A DNA stretch of 64,000 nt from Microvelia longipes (taxonomy: Eukaryota > Arthropoda > Insecta > Hemiptera > Veliidae): the NCBI GenBank assembly GCA_018340805.1, contig JACMZG010001914.1, forward strand, positions 47,073,013 to 47,137,012, read 5' to 3'. The notes beneath the pieces are model-generated. The model saw only the letters and a list, made by a program, of their open reading frames with translations, searched no databases and was not told where the DNA came from. The position numbers and the translations under genes were made by a program. This document shows, piece by piece, positions 35,376 through 47,249 of this stretch (positions are counted from its first letter, which is position 1; the number at the start of each line of letters is the position of its first letter).

Positions 35376-36158
35376 ATTAGTATAAAAACGTGATTCGTTT
35401 ACATTATGTTTTATATGTCAATCAATAAAACCAGAACTAATACTGATAATGTAATGTAAATTCGTATGTTTATTGCCCAAACGTACATGTGTTACTAATT
35501 TTTGTTTGAAATAATTACTTTTTGAAGATTTGAGATTTTTCATATGTTTATGGGGTTATTTATTAATGTGGGTTAATGACATCACACTCATTTCATAAAT
35601 AATATGGTTCGGTACATTAACAAAGTTTATTTTATACTAAGTTTCATTACGATCTGACGTTTTGAAGTTATCGTGAACCATAGAAACGTCCAGGAACAAA
35701 AATCTTGTAAATAAATACATAAACACACACACAGTAACCTAATTTTTCCTTTGAAAAATTGCTAAAACAAGAAAGAAAAGATTGAATAATTCGCTTTATT
35801 TCATATAAAACACGATGTGTCCGTCTCATATGTAGGAAATCTTTTTTAGCTGCTTTAAAAAGCTGATGACTCAAGAATTGAATAAGTGTATTTGTGATGG
35901 CAAATTGGTATGTTTGTCTTTGTTTAAATTTTAATATTTATAGGGCTAAGTGACATCTTTATAATAATCTTAATCTTTATATAATCTGTTTAAAAAAGAT
36001 GTTGCACTAGAGTTGAAGATTATCACAGTTTTACTTTCTTTCCCTCACTCCCGTTAGTATATCTTATTCTGCCGTATTATATATTTTATATTGTTACGCT
36101 TTCATTTTAATTTTCCATTTTTGGCACTTATATGACGTTCTGATTGGTCGTTTCATAT

Positions 36159-36162
<4 letters not shown>

Positions 36163-36216
<54 letters not shown>

Positions 36217-36245
36217 TATATATATAAATATATGTGTGTGTGTGT
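36163..36245. repeat. (AT)n(TG)n microsatellite
   Basis: Interrupted AT tract ending in tgtgtgtgtg. Confidence 0.95.
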
Positions 36246-36473
36246 AAAATCAGTGAGTTCCTCTCTTCATAAGCTCATTTTTCTTCGAAAATTTTGCTAA
36301 AATTAAAGTGTACCTATAAATACTTAAGTTGAGTTAACTACGCACTGAGCAGAACAAAAAATGCGTAATTTTTTCTGACCAATATTTTCTGAAACAAAAA
36401 TTGTTACCAATACATAGAAGGCCTTAATTATTATTTTTAATTAACTATTATTTGAATGTCCCAATATGAGCAC

Positions 36474-36499
36474 TAACTCTCTAAAACATTAGAGAGTTA
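36474..36499. repeat. Perfect 11-bp hairpin
   Basis: taactctctaa, loop aaca, ttagagagtta. Confidence 0.7.
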
Positions 36500-36504
36500 A
36501 CAAT

Positions 36505-39090
36505 AAACTAAACACTAAACAACTAGAAAAAACTTAATTGTATATTATTAAAATAATAAAGGATTATTAGTTATGTATAATATATTATTACATATCAGTT
36601 GTATCTGGTCTCTTAAAACTGTATATAATCATAAAGTTTGAACATCGATAAATTGTTTGCAAATAACCTAGCAAACTAAAAAGGTAAAGTTTAAAAAGTT
36701 ATTACGTAAAACAACTTGATTTATTGACGAAGTATTTTAGTATTCAAAATCAAATAAATTAATGGAGTCAAGATGTCAATAGCAATAAAGATGAATTAAA
36801 AACAATAAAGACGAAATATAGTTTTTTAACTTAAAATTTGGCCAAGCGGAATAGACCTCTTTCCATAATCTCTCCCATCACTTCCGACATCCAAAAATCC
36901 TCAGCATCTTAATTTTCGCATGTGATTTTGCTAAAAAAATATCGCCTTTGAAATGAATTTTGGGAGAAGCAATCCAGTTTTACATAAAATTTAATTTCAC
37001 ACCGTTTATTTGCCTACTTTAATTTATGTTTTATATAAATCAAGGAAAATAAACAGAAGTCAAAGTAATGCTACGTTGTAATTACCTCGAAACACGTCTG
37101 GGTAAATATTATGTAATTTATTTCCATCTCCTAAGCACACATGATTTTACATTTTAAAACTTCAGCAATTTATTTAGAATCTCATTAATGTAAAACAAGC
37201 TGCTATATATAAAACAGAAAGCTTTCAAATTCCAAAACTCACTAAGAAAAAAATTGTTTATACTTTGATATCTCTAAAAGTTATTTAGACACAGATGTGG
37301 TTGAGATCTTGCTGGACACAGAGTACTTCAAACTTGCAATGGAAACTATTTTTGCAGTATATTTTCCCCTCCCCACCTAAGACAGGAATGTAGGGAAATT
37401 ATTGTCTTCACTCTAAAAATCCTGAACTGAAACTTCGTTGGAAATATCCAATTTGGATTTTTTTATGTGTTTCAAGTAGATCAATCTGTCTTTTAGTAAG
37501 TATGTAGATGAGGGTCTGCAGGACTGATTCCTTCTGTCGTATTTGTGTTGGAGAGCCAGGCCCGTTGCCAGGTAGGGGCTAAGGAGGGTATGCCCATCCC
37601 CCTTAACAGAATTCGTCCCCTCTGAGGAAGTATATTTTAGTGAAACTCCCTTCTATATGTGTGTATTTTGCCACCCCCAACGAATTTTGGTTGGATACGG
37701 GGCCTGTGGAGAGCTAACCTCAAGTGCAACAATCAAACTTAATGTCTTATCCTGCTAGGAGTATTAGAGCTTTTGAACATTGATAAGCTAGAGGCAAACA
37801 TTAATGCCCGGAAGCAGGGCGAATATCCTTTAAAATAAACTATTGGGTTTATTCTATTAATTTGATTTTTTTATTTAAATGTATTTGATTTTAAGTTAGA
37901 AAAAGGCAATTAAAAAATGCAATCACGCACACCGAAAACCAGAGAAAATACTGGATTACTAAGTAAGAAAGCAAGCATTCTAAAGGAAATTTGCCCGACT
38001 TATGAAGCTTTGCACCAATTTTGTTTATATTTTATGGTGAAACCGAGATTTTTACACACTATATATCGGTCTTGTTTAATTTTAGAACACAAGAAACTAG
38101 AGCAAGACCTTTACCTATAACTAGAGTATTAATAATTTTTAAAACATTTTTCTTTCCAGTCTGAGGTCGTGTATAGTGAGACCAAAGTTTTTACTCCCTG
38201 CACATAACTTTCCATTCTGACATGAATACTTTGTATGACAGGGAAGCATTATATGTGAGTGTTTAACACAAGGGAACTTTATATCAAGAAACAAGCTAGA
38301 ACATTAAAACTTATTTTGGTTCTTTCTAAGTAAGCTGTTATTTTGAAGAGTAAGAAATACAAAATTAATATTGTATTTAAATGTGTCTCAAAGGCGTCAT
38401 AGAAAGAACTAAGAAATACATTAAAGAAAGAAGAAAATTGTTTTAAATTGAACGTTGCCTAAACTAAAATTTTATTTTCTCCCATTTATCTCTTTTAAAT
38501 TTATAAATGAATAGAATGGAAAACTCAGGACAAAAATAATTCATAGAAATGAGGAAACAAATAGTTTTTGTCGGTAAAAACATGATGTGTTGAAGTGGCC
38601 TATCTTTCTGAAAATGGGAAAACAAAGTGGGATGTGATTTTAATTTTTAAAGCGAAATGTTCTGTTGCATTACTTTGTGTAAAGTTTGTAGTGTTCTTGG
38701 TTCAACCTTTTATATTTAACCATTAAATTTCCCCCTCCCTCTTTACATATTATTATTATTAGATGTTTGAGAATATCTAACAATAATATAATATGATTAT
38801 ATAATAATACATAATCTAATATAATATAATCTGCGACTATAAGTTTTTTGTATAAATACCCTCGTGTTAACTTTATACAGGAGATCTTTTCTTTTAATTA
38901 GTTCCAGGATTTTTGTAATTAAGTCCCCATCAGTCGAGTCTTCAAGTATGTTTAAAGTAGCTTTCCCAAATAAAATACACTTCCTAAATGCAAGGGCTTC
39001 ACATTCAAATATGACGATTATATAAATATATATAATATTTTATTTTAATTACATATCTAAACAAATTAAACTTTATGACTAATACATTAG
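36505..39090. other. Stretch without recognisable gene
   Basis: No feature can be supported. A GC-richer segment at 37540-37720 (gccaggcccgttgccagg, ccacccccaacgaatt) stands out from its AT-rich surroundings and may be an old dispersed repeat. A 67-codon plus frame at 37917-38120 has no recognisable content. Confidence 0.4.
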
Positions 39091-39776
39091 GAAAGTCACT
39101 GAAAATTTAGCAATACGCCACTTAAATATACTAATATTATGACAAAATGATACAGGACAACAACTACAAGGCCACTGTAGCCTATAGGCACTTTGTAACA
39201 GCCTAAGACCTTCTTGTTTTTCTAATTAGTAAAGTTACTTCAGTAGTTATAAAAAATAATCTCTTATCTCGAGCTGCAATGCTCGACGTAGCGTAGTAAT
39301 AGCTGAAGGTTATTAAGAGAAAAAGGCTTAAGTTTCTTACTTCTGTAACCCAACTTAATTATACTTAGTTTCTCTCTAATAATTGCATTGTTAACATAAT
39401 TTTTAATGCATATCTCTTCAAACAAGCGAGAACAGTTATGGGGTAAAATGACTTTATGTCAGAGCAATCCTTATTAAAGATAATTACAATATAAAGTTAA
39501 CTTAACTTCTTCTTCGTTGATTACATCTTTACTATTTCTTGCAAGTGTAAGAAAGTAATTTTAATCTTAATTATTATAAAGTATTCTATTTACTCCATTT
39601 TACTTATTATTGAACCCTATTGTCATGAAAATGTCTGGAAATGCTTTGTTAATTTTTTTCTTATCCTTTATCTCTTTTATGTCTTCATTTCTCTAATTTA
39701 TATTGCTTCTCTACTTTTAAAAGTAACGGAATGTCTGTATTAGCAAAAAATGTAACACACTCTCTTTGTTCATCAA

Positions 39777-40763
39777 ATGTCAACGTTTCCAGATTCCAGC
39801 ACAGATTCCATAGCACAGTTTCCAGATTCAACGGGTAGAATACCTGTTGAATCTGATTATGGTAAATATTATGAAAATAAAACTAATAAAATTAAAACAA
39901 TTTTTAAGCTCTTTCGTGTTGCAATTGTAGAGCTGTGTCACATTTATAACGTTAAAAATATAATATTTAGCGATGAGTACACTTTATTGATTTTTTTAGT
40001 TGGATTCCATTTATCTACAATATAGGTCCGCGGTGCTCTATAGTATACGTAACCTTGGTGTAGAAGAATGCTCCTCCTTGGTACTAGCTGCTCCTTCTGC
40101 TCTTAAGAGCAATATTAGTGCAGTTCACCACTGGGCAGATATCATCAACATCATGAAGCTGAATGATAATAAATCCTACCTTTCCTATTCTCACTCCTCT
40201 CACGATAATCGTTATTTATATTTAATTAATGATTCTCTTTTGTCTGCTGTCATTTTGTTCGTGATTTACGGTTGCTGGGAACAGAGCTAACCGAGCTCTC
40301 ATCTCATTCTATCTGTCTCACGTGGTAGTTTTCCTCATTCTATATTAATAACTCGTCTGTCCATGTCATGTATACGCTTTCCCCACCTGGTACACATTAA
40401 GACACGGTCGGTCTGCTAAATCAAACAATGGCAAGAAGAGAAGTTTACCATTGGTATTTATATCGTAGGTGCTTCTACAAGTCTGAGTCACTCTGCAGCA
40501 GGTTAGGTCTACAGATTCTTTCTGAGAGACTTTCAGCTTTTGAGGCTCTTTTTCAGGCCAAGACAGTTGCTGGTTCTTACACTTGTGAAGTAGTGAGTCA
40601 ATTCGTAGTTCTCCCTCCTGGCAGACGAGTCGGTCGAACCCTTTACATTCGAAATCTCTCTCCTTTAAATCCTTTTGTTTGTTGTGTTTCTTCACTGAAT
40701 CCTATCCTTAAAATATCAATCAAGTCCATAGCACAGTCTGTTTTTTCCCTTCGTCAGAGATAA
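39777..40763. other. Cluster of unrecognised open frames
   Basis: Three plus-strand frames (39777-40025, 40000-40290, 40428-40763; 82, 96 and 111 codons) and one overlapping minus-strand frame (40366-40695, 109 codons) sit in a segment with a more balanced base composition than its flanks. None shows a domain or motif I can name. No splice-site pattern joins them convincingly. The first begins with a Ser/Asp-rich repeat (PDSSTDS, FPDSTGR). Candidates are an old exon, a transposon relic or chance. The minus frame and the 111-codon plus frame exclude each other as genes. Confidence 0.25.
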
Positions 40764-41205
40764 TTTATCCTATTCTTTAAAAAACTACAAATTGTTTTAA
40801 TTCTTTACTTTTATTTAAGTTATTTAAATTTTATTAATTTTATTTTAATAGATACTTCTATGATTACTCTATTTTTATTTAATATTTATTTTGTGAACGT
40901 TAATTAATCTCTTTTTTTCTTGTCTGATTTTAATTTATATTTTACCTCTAGTTTATTTACTTGGTTTTACTCCACACTATTATCTTTCTTTTTCATATAG
41001 CTTTATTTATTATATAGTTATTTTAAACGGTTAATTGCTAACTTTTTTATATTTTAACAAAGTTTATCTTCTTAGCTAGCGGTATTAAGTATATTTTTAG
41101 GTTTGTTTCACCCAATTTGTGATATTCATGCTTGTTATTTGCAGCATAGTTGGATTTTATCGATGTATATTTTTCAATCATTTTTTAATATTTAATATTA
41201 ATAGT

Positions 41206-41378
41206 ATATTATGCTACTAGGCAGCAAAATGGAATTTTGCAGACGAGTTTTATAAATTTGCCCCCGAGCCGAAGGCGAGGGTGGGCTATGGAAATTACCT
41301 GCAGAGACGTAAGCCGAGGCAGGTAATTAATTGCACGAGTCTGCAATGTTTCCTTTTGCTGCATAGTAAAGCATAACT
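41206..41378. mobile_element. GC-rich element with nested stems and inverted ends
   Basis: The outer inverted repeat TACTAGGCAGCAAAATGGAA with ttttgcagac (41215-41245) pairs with the complement at 41335-41368. Within it are two further stems: gcccccgag...gagggtgggc (41260-41286) and a perfect aattacctgc...gcaggtaatt (41293-41328). There is no coding capacity. The three-stem layout in a local GC peak is unlike its AT-rich surroundings and resembles a structured MITE. The superfamily is unknown because no target duplication was clear. Confidence 0.65.
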
Positions 41379-41966
41379 ATTTATCTACTAACGGCAGAAA
41401 AAATACCACAAAGATTATTTTAAATACCTGCTGCGAGATTTTAACAGGCAGTAAAGACTGCTTTGAAGTAGATGCAACGCTGAACAATATCAGTGGAGTT
41501 GGTCCAATAACTCGTCAATGTAACAATGTTTGTATCTTTATTCACTTCACTGTTGTTCTCACCTCATTATGTTTTATAAACTTAACTTAGTTTTCAGATT
41601 TAGTTTTGGATAACGTTCTATTTTTGTAACTTTATATACTTAAACTAAATATAACAACATGAAATACAATCTGACGACTTAAACATAAAAATCTGTCGAT
41701 CATAAACAGGCTGGTAAATAAATTTAAATGTTAATGCCAAAATTATCAGTGTTGCCAATTTGTTTCCAAAAACATTATATATTATTTAAGTAAACAATGT
41801 TAAATGTTTATAAACATTAATAATAATATATCGTAATTTAAATTAACAATAAAGAAAGTTACCATACTAGAAACAAGCTAGAATAATATAGTTTACAAAA
41901 TAAAACAATACCGAAATTCACGCAAAATTTGTAAAATAATAACCTTTGCTCAATTTATTTTTCCGC

Positions 41967-42105
41967 CTAGGGAGTTTTGACTTGTTTTCCCGTGTTATTT
42001 AAATGAGCCAAACTCCCTAGTACTTTTTTCATTACCAAAACATTTTTGCGTACTGTTTTGAAACATTTTGCGTACTGTTTTAAAATATTTCCCGTATTGT
42101 TTGAC
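41967..42105. repeat. Hairpin followed by 22-bp tandem repeat
   Basis: ctagggagttttg and caaactccctag form a 12-bp inverted pair (41967-42020). Next, cattttgcgtactgttttgaaa is nearly repeated three times at about 42039-42105, the third copy diverged. Confidence 0.65.
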
Positions 42106-42779
42106 AGTGTAGGTAAAATGACATTTTGCAGCTTAAACAGTCCAGTAATGGCTAATTTTGCTGCCGTGAGTAGATAAAATATTTTCCAAGGTCAATTTAG
42201 GTTTTTTTATGTTTATCATGGTCATTGTTAGAGCATGATATAAGAGCGCTACCTCTTGTGGTATTCACTGTTAAGGGCTCTATTTTTGTAAAACTTATAA
42301 ATAAATAAAAAAGAAATTGAATAATTAATGTATTTAAAACATATTTGAATATAGTTATGATGAACTTGCACGTGTGTATAATAAATCAGTTTCAAATGTA
42401 ATCTTCATTTACAAACCCTGGACAATTTTAGATAATTCTTCCGACACGTTGGGAACTCATTGCTTTAATTATCTTATTTTTACCTAAAACCCTATTCCAA
42501 GAACCTTTGGTTTCATTTTTAGATTCTCTTGACTATACTACTGCTGACTATGCTCTCTTGACTATGCTCTGCCTTTTTTTTTGCTGGTACCTACAGAGGA
42601 AAATTTCTGTGTTACCTCCGAATAAATTAATAATTTATTTTACATGAATTATTTATTTTTGGTGTTTTTAAAAACTCCTTAATGTTATGGTGATTTATCT
42701 AATTTTTTTATTTTTGGAACAAATACAATTCAAAAAAATATTTTTGTTTGTTTTTGTTTGTTTTACCTTGCATTCGAAG

Positions 42780-43150
42780 GTATATAGAGGAAGTAATGTG
42801 TTACCCTAAAACTCTAAATAAGAGGTTTTATAATTATTATTTGTTTTAGGCACTTTCATGTTGTTTAATGACTCATGAAACTAGCAAATATACAACAAGA
42901 TAATAATCACTAATTTTATCATTCTGTCTGTGTGTGTATGCAAATCAAAGCGTTAATATATCTGTGTCACTGATAAGTCGAGATGTATTTATGCTAGAGA
43001 AATTAGGCTCAAAAATTAAGGATAAGGCCAAGTTTTGCTGCCCGGAGGGTAAATTGTTTGACAACCATAAATCTATTTTCCTGTTATCAAAAATTTATAT
43101 ATTTCGTCAAAAATAAAAATATTGACTGCATAGATAAGAGAGAGTATATA
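42780..43150 (+). repeat. Possible degenerate composite repeat
   Basis: gaggaagtaatgtgttacc, ctgtctgtgtgtgtatg and tttatgctagagaaattagg follow the order of the head section at 5280-5560 and 19750-20000, but with strong divergence. Confidence 0.4.
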
Positions 43151-43232
43151 TTGTATATTGACAGATAAAGTTGAAAATTTAGATAAATATACATCATTAA
43201 GTGGTAAATCAATCTACATAATTTTTGACATT

Positions 43233-43464
43233 TTTGAGAGCTGTGGTTCAAAGGGTAAATAAATAAAAACTACATCCTTAGTGAAGTCGTTTCGACCCTA
43301 CTGGTCATAATCATTCATAGTAAATAAATATAATAACGAAACGTCTCCACTAAGAACGTAGTTTTTATTTATTTACCCTTCGAACCACAGCTCTCAAACC
43401 TATCCGACACAGGGTACAAACTTTTAGTGGGTTGGTACGTTACTACGCTGTTTTAGTTTTTTAG
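43233..43464 (+). mobile_element. Short copy of the Penelope-like insertion, 15-bp target duplication
   Basis: Left end gagagctgtggttcaaaggg then taaataaataaaaactac; right end is the complement (gtagtttttatttatttacc, ccacagctctc), then ctatccgacacagggtacaa and a terminal gttttttag shared with 29871-29879. The 15-bp ataatttttgacatt flanks it (43218-43232, 43465-43479). Compared with 29082-29880, most of the interior is deleted. A long variable duplication fits target-primed reverse transcription, not a cut-and-paste transposase. Confidence 0.82.
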
Positions 43465-43699
43465 ATAATTTTTGACATTGAAAGCCATTTAAAAATCATT
43501 GACTTTTGAATTTTCAAACTTAGACGGCCAGTAACTTTTTATAATTTTAATTTTTTTTATATACATTGTATGTCAGATACCTTAAAATATAGTGAATAAC
43601 TTGACAAAATTCAAAAGGAACTTAATTTTGACCCTCTCAGATATTGGCGATTATATAAATTTTATTTATTCATACATCATTTGAAAATGGAATATTTTT

Positions 43700-44450
43700 T
43701 CCACAAAAATCAACCTTTAGGTTTTGTTTTTGTACGTAGAATATTTGTTATGACATCATTAACCCGAAATAATGACTCAGCAACAGTTTTGAAAATTCAT
43801 AAACCGGTTTAAAAATTGGCATGCATGTAGTCATATAAAGCCGCCTCCGTGGTCGAGGTCGATAAGGCGTCAGTTATTAAACTGACCCTTGACACCACCG
43901 AGGTCTGGAATAAATTATCGACAACTTTAGATTACACTTTGAGCGTAACGGCTGCCACTACCACTTGAGGTGGGTCCACAGGGGTTACAGCTGATAGGCT
44001 GCAGCCTCTAAACGGGTATTACTATTATTAATGTCATATTAAAGCAGCATATATGCTAAGTTTCATCTCATTACCAGCATTAGTTAACTTTTTGTCGAAG
44101 GAGTGTTTTTTAAAAATTGTAAAAACACTAACGACAATGTGATTGAGTCGAAATGTGTTGCAAGTGTGTCCCATTGCGTAATAATTAATTACTTTAAGTT
44201 TTGTTTCAAAACGTAACATCTACGGGTTTTCTAGGATCGCAAATGTTGGAGTCACCCTAGATGAGTGACGGATGAGAATAAAACTAATTGAATTACCACC
44301 TGAGGACAAGCGTGCGATATAGTATACATTTGGCGAATAGCATATTCTGAGGACCAGCGAAGCGAGTCTGTAAGGGGGATGTGCTTAGCGAATTCAATGT
44401 GGCAAGGAAAATTTCCTAAGTACCTCAAACCTCTATTAAAGATGAACAAT
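43700..44450 (+). repeat. Composite dispersed repeat, split by a SINE
   Basis: Middle section (gacatcattaacccg, aataatgactcagcaa, ggcatgcatgtagtcatata), then a SINE at 43842-44032, then continuation (atgctaagtttcatctcatt, accagcattagttaa). A diverged 5S-like region follows at about 44230-44270 (gatgagtgacgg) and the tail gaggaccagcgaagcgagtc. Removing the SINE restores the family order seen at 20000-20165 and 9770-10090. Confidence 0.75.
43842..44032 (+). mobile_element. tRNA-derived SINE with target duplication
   Basis: Head cegcctccgtggtcgagg-like (starting ccgcctccgtgg), gataaggcgtcag, body ttgagcgtaacggctgccac and accacttgaggtggg, 3' end in tattactattatt. Flanking gtcatataaag (43831-43841) and gtcatattaaag (44033-44044) are an 11-12 bp duplication with one indel. 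The B-box region is degraded (cgaggtctgg). Confidence 0.85.
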
Positions 44451-45009
44451 AAAAAAGAATAGGCGTGGAAAATTATAATTTTAGTTGGTTTTTAGGTTCA
44501 AAAATAGGGGAAGTTAATATCTTGCTCTATCTATTTTTTTGTATGATAATATAGAAACTAGGCCAGGAAGCCGGATGAGTGTAAAACACTGTGAAATATC
44601 ATCATGTCTAAGCTCAAAGCACAGTGGGGCTTATCTTTTACAAAATGTTGCTCTACATACTCTAGCTGGGAAGATTCAAGTGCTCTAGAAGGTAAATAAA
44701 CAATGTTAAGGAAAAAGTCAATGTTAAACCCCTTGTTTCATAGTATAAACTGCATTTTGTTTTACAGAGTATCAAGTGTTTCGTAAATACATGATGGCCC
44801 TAGAGATTGAAAGCCCGAGACTCTGACTTCGTGCCGTACAAAAACGCACAATAGTTTTTATTTAATTTTTAGAGAATTAACTGAATGAATGTACTTATGA
44901 GAACAGCATCACACAGACATAAAGGGGATGACTCCCTGATCGAGAATATTTATGACATTTTGTTAGAACCCGCAATAGAAGGATGGTTATTTACTCCTCG
45001 CGACTAACT

Positions 45010-45765
45010 GAATTTCTGAAAAATATTGATTCAAGCTTATTATGGGTTTAATCTACAGTAAAATCACTTACGGCATAGTTATATGGGCTCATCTTATAGT
45101 TTAGAACAAGTATTTTTTACTCCAAAAGAAATTTATAAGGATCATACGGAATGAAATTTTAGATTCATGCAAAGGCAAGTTTTAAAAAGAATAAATTACT
45201 GACGGTACCATGCATTTTTGTTTTAAAATGTCTTTTATTTGTCAAAAATCATTCTGAATATTTCGCTGATATAATAACCGATAGAAATACCAGAAATAAT
45301 TTATTGGTCAGAGTGTCAAAGCATAGAACTTCACTGTATGAAAGTGGGGGATATTATAAATGTACAAAATTATATAACTTACTGCCAAATAAAATAAAAA
45401 ATCTAGATTTTGATAATTTTAAATTGTACATTAAAGAATATCTAATAGAAAATGAATTTTACAGCTTAATGAAATCTATCAAGATAGTTTTAAAAGTATG
45501 AAATGAATTTTAAAATTTAAATATCTTCTTATGTTTAATTTTATTTTTTTATTATAAAATTTAAGTAATTATTTGATTTTCCTTTTATTATAAAATGTAT
45601 GTAATTAATTTATTTCGATGAATCAAGTAATGTTTTAATTTAATTATCGATTGACTTTACACTCTAATTATGTACTAATATGTATGGTTTAACTACTTGA
45701 GTATTATTGTATGTATATTTGTGTATATTAAAATAAATAAAAAAAATAAATAAATAAATAACAGA
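45010..45765 (+). pseudogene. LINE reverse transcriptase tail with A-rich 3' end
   Basis: A plus-strand C-terminal piece of a non-LTR pol protein. The first part (about 45030-45170) reads MGLIYSKITYGIVIWAHL, a stop, then QKKFIRIIRN, the thumb region. After another stop and a frame change, LLTVPCIFVLKCLLFVKNHS, then YNLLPNKIKNLDFDNFKLYI and KEYLIENEFYSLMKS run to the stop at 45501. This order is typical of Jockey-like LINE C-termini. About 230 bp of AT-rich 3' untranslated sequence follows, ending in (AAAT)n at 45730-45763. Frame breaks and missing upstream domains make it a dead 5'-truncated copy. It differs in sequence from the element at 8791-9734. Confidence 0.82.
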
Positions 45766-46490
45766 TTTGTCTATTTTTTGTTAGTCTAATACTGTAGGGT
45801 CTGATTTAACCCTGTCTTCTTACATGGTCAAGGTATGAAATATTTTTTCTTTTGGTAATAACTGTGCCTTAAATGTTCGGTAGCTCCTAGCCTAGCTAAA
45901 GTAGCTAACTTTTGAAAGCCCCTGGAGGTGATATCGGCCTCTTTCCAAAGCAAAGTATTTTTTTCTTAGGAACTAAGTTCTAAGTTTTTTAAGAACCTCG
46001 CACACACACGTGAAATGTACGTGACGGCAACAATAAGATGAAAATTACGAAAAGAGGTACGACAATCTTTTTTTATAAATTAGCAGAGCGGTTGCCATAC
46101 CGTATCGTAGATTTAACTTTCTGCTGTCAATATGATCTTTTAATATTTTACGTGCATACTTTGTCATTAAATTGTGTGTTATATAAACCAAAGTCGACCA
46201 ATAGAATGGCTCTCATATGTAAACAAAGGAAACCTTTTAAGTTAACTTTCCGAAGGTAATTAGGTTTGTTTATAGTTAAATCTAATTTTATTCTGTTATG
46301 TTATGGGCCAATATTTATCACGTGACGTCAAATTTCCACAACATATTTTAATTTTTATTTAGTACATTATTTTTATTTTGTTTCGTTGATAACAAATCCT
46401 TTTAAGTAAAGAGGAATTAAATAAAAGATATTGGTAAAATAATAAAAATATATGGCTTCGAAGGAATACCAAGTGCCATTTATAGATATA

Positions 46491-46512
46491 GGGGGGGGGG
46501 GGAAAAAAAAAA
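46491..46512. repeat. G12-A10 homopolymer junction
   Basis: Twelve G followed by ten A. Likely a polymorphic or error-prone site. Confidence 0.9.
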
Positions 46513-47249
46513 GGGACTCGGTCTTGAAAAAGGTCTTGCTCCTAAGTGGCTGAAAATCGCTCTTCTGTTCTACTTTTACTTTCTTTTATATCTGGAGAAA
46601 GTTCTTAAAAAAGATTTGCAATATAACATAAAGAATATTTCTAAATATTAAGTCTCTCTTTCACTCATCTTTGTAAGTGAGGAGCTTTTTATGTATATAA
46701 AAAGCTTTAAAAAAATTTTTATACTCCCCCACATATATACATATATATTTAATAAATCTGAGAGATATATAAGTTTATTGGGTTTAAGTATACAATCACT
46801 TTAGACGCCTAAACGACTGAATATAATTTAAAAGCAGACTCTGCTAAAGGCCGTAAAATGTAAATTTTTGGGTATAAAGAAATAGTAGAAGGGTTGTTTG
46901 TACGATTCAAAGTGTAAATAAAATTAATGTTACAGTATTTTGTATGGTCGATAAAAAATAAGACCGGAATAATTTTTAATATTATCTGCTTTGTATTTTC
47001 AAAATTATTGAAATTTTTGGGGGTTAGTACTTATTTTTAATCATGGAATAGAAGAATAAGCGAAAAATGTGAAAAAAGAACTGTTCACTCAAACCTATTC
47101 AATAGTTTAAATTTTATCATATTCTAGTCACGAATATCATACTGGTCTTATTCTGGGGTTGGAGCAAAACTATGACCTACGCGTGGGTTAGATAAATGCA
47201 TGCACTATATATACATAACGTCTTTTAAAGGCTCATTCAAATGGCTCAA

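Noticed and set aside
40366..40695. 109-codon minus-strand frame as a gene
   Set aside because: It overlaps a similarly long plus-strand frame and has no motif; the evidence does not favour either strand.
44935..44965. Second hAT end (aaaggggatgactccctgat)
   Set aside because: Similarity to the hAT terminus is limited to about 13 bases, and no opposite end or target duplication was seen.
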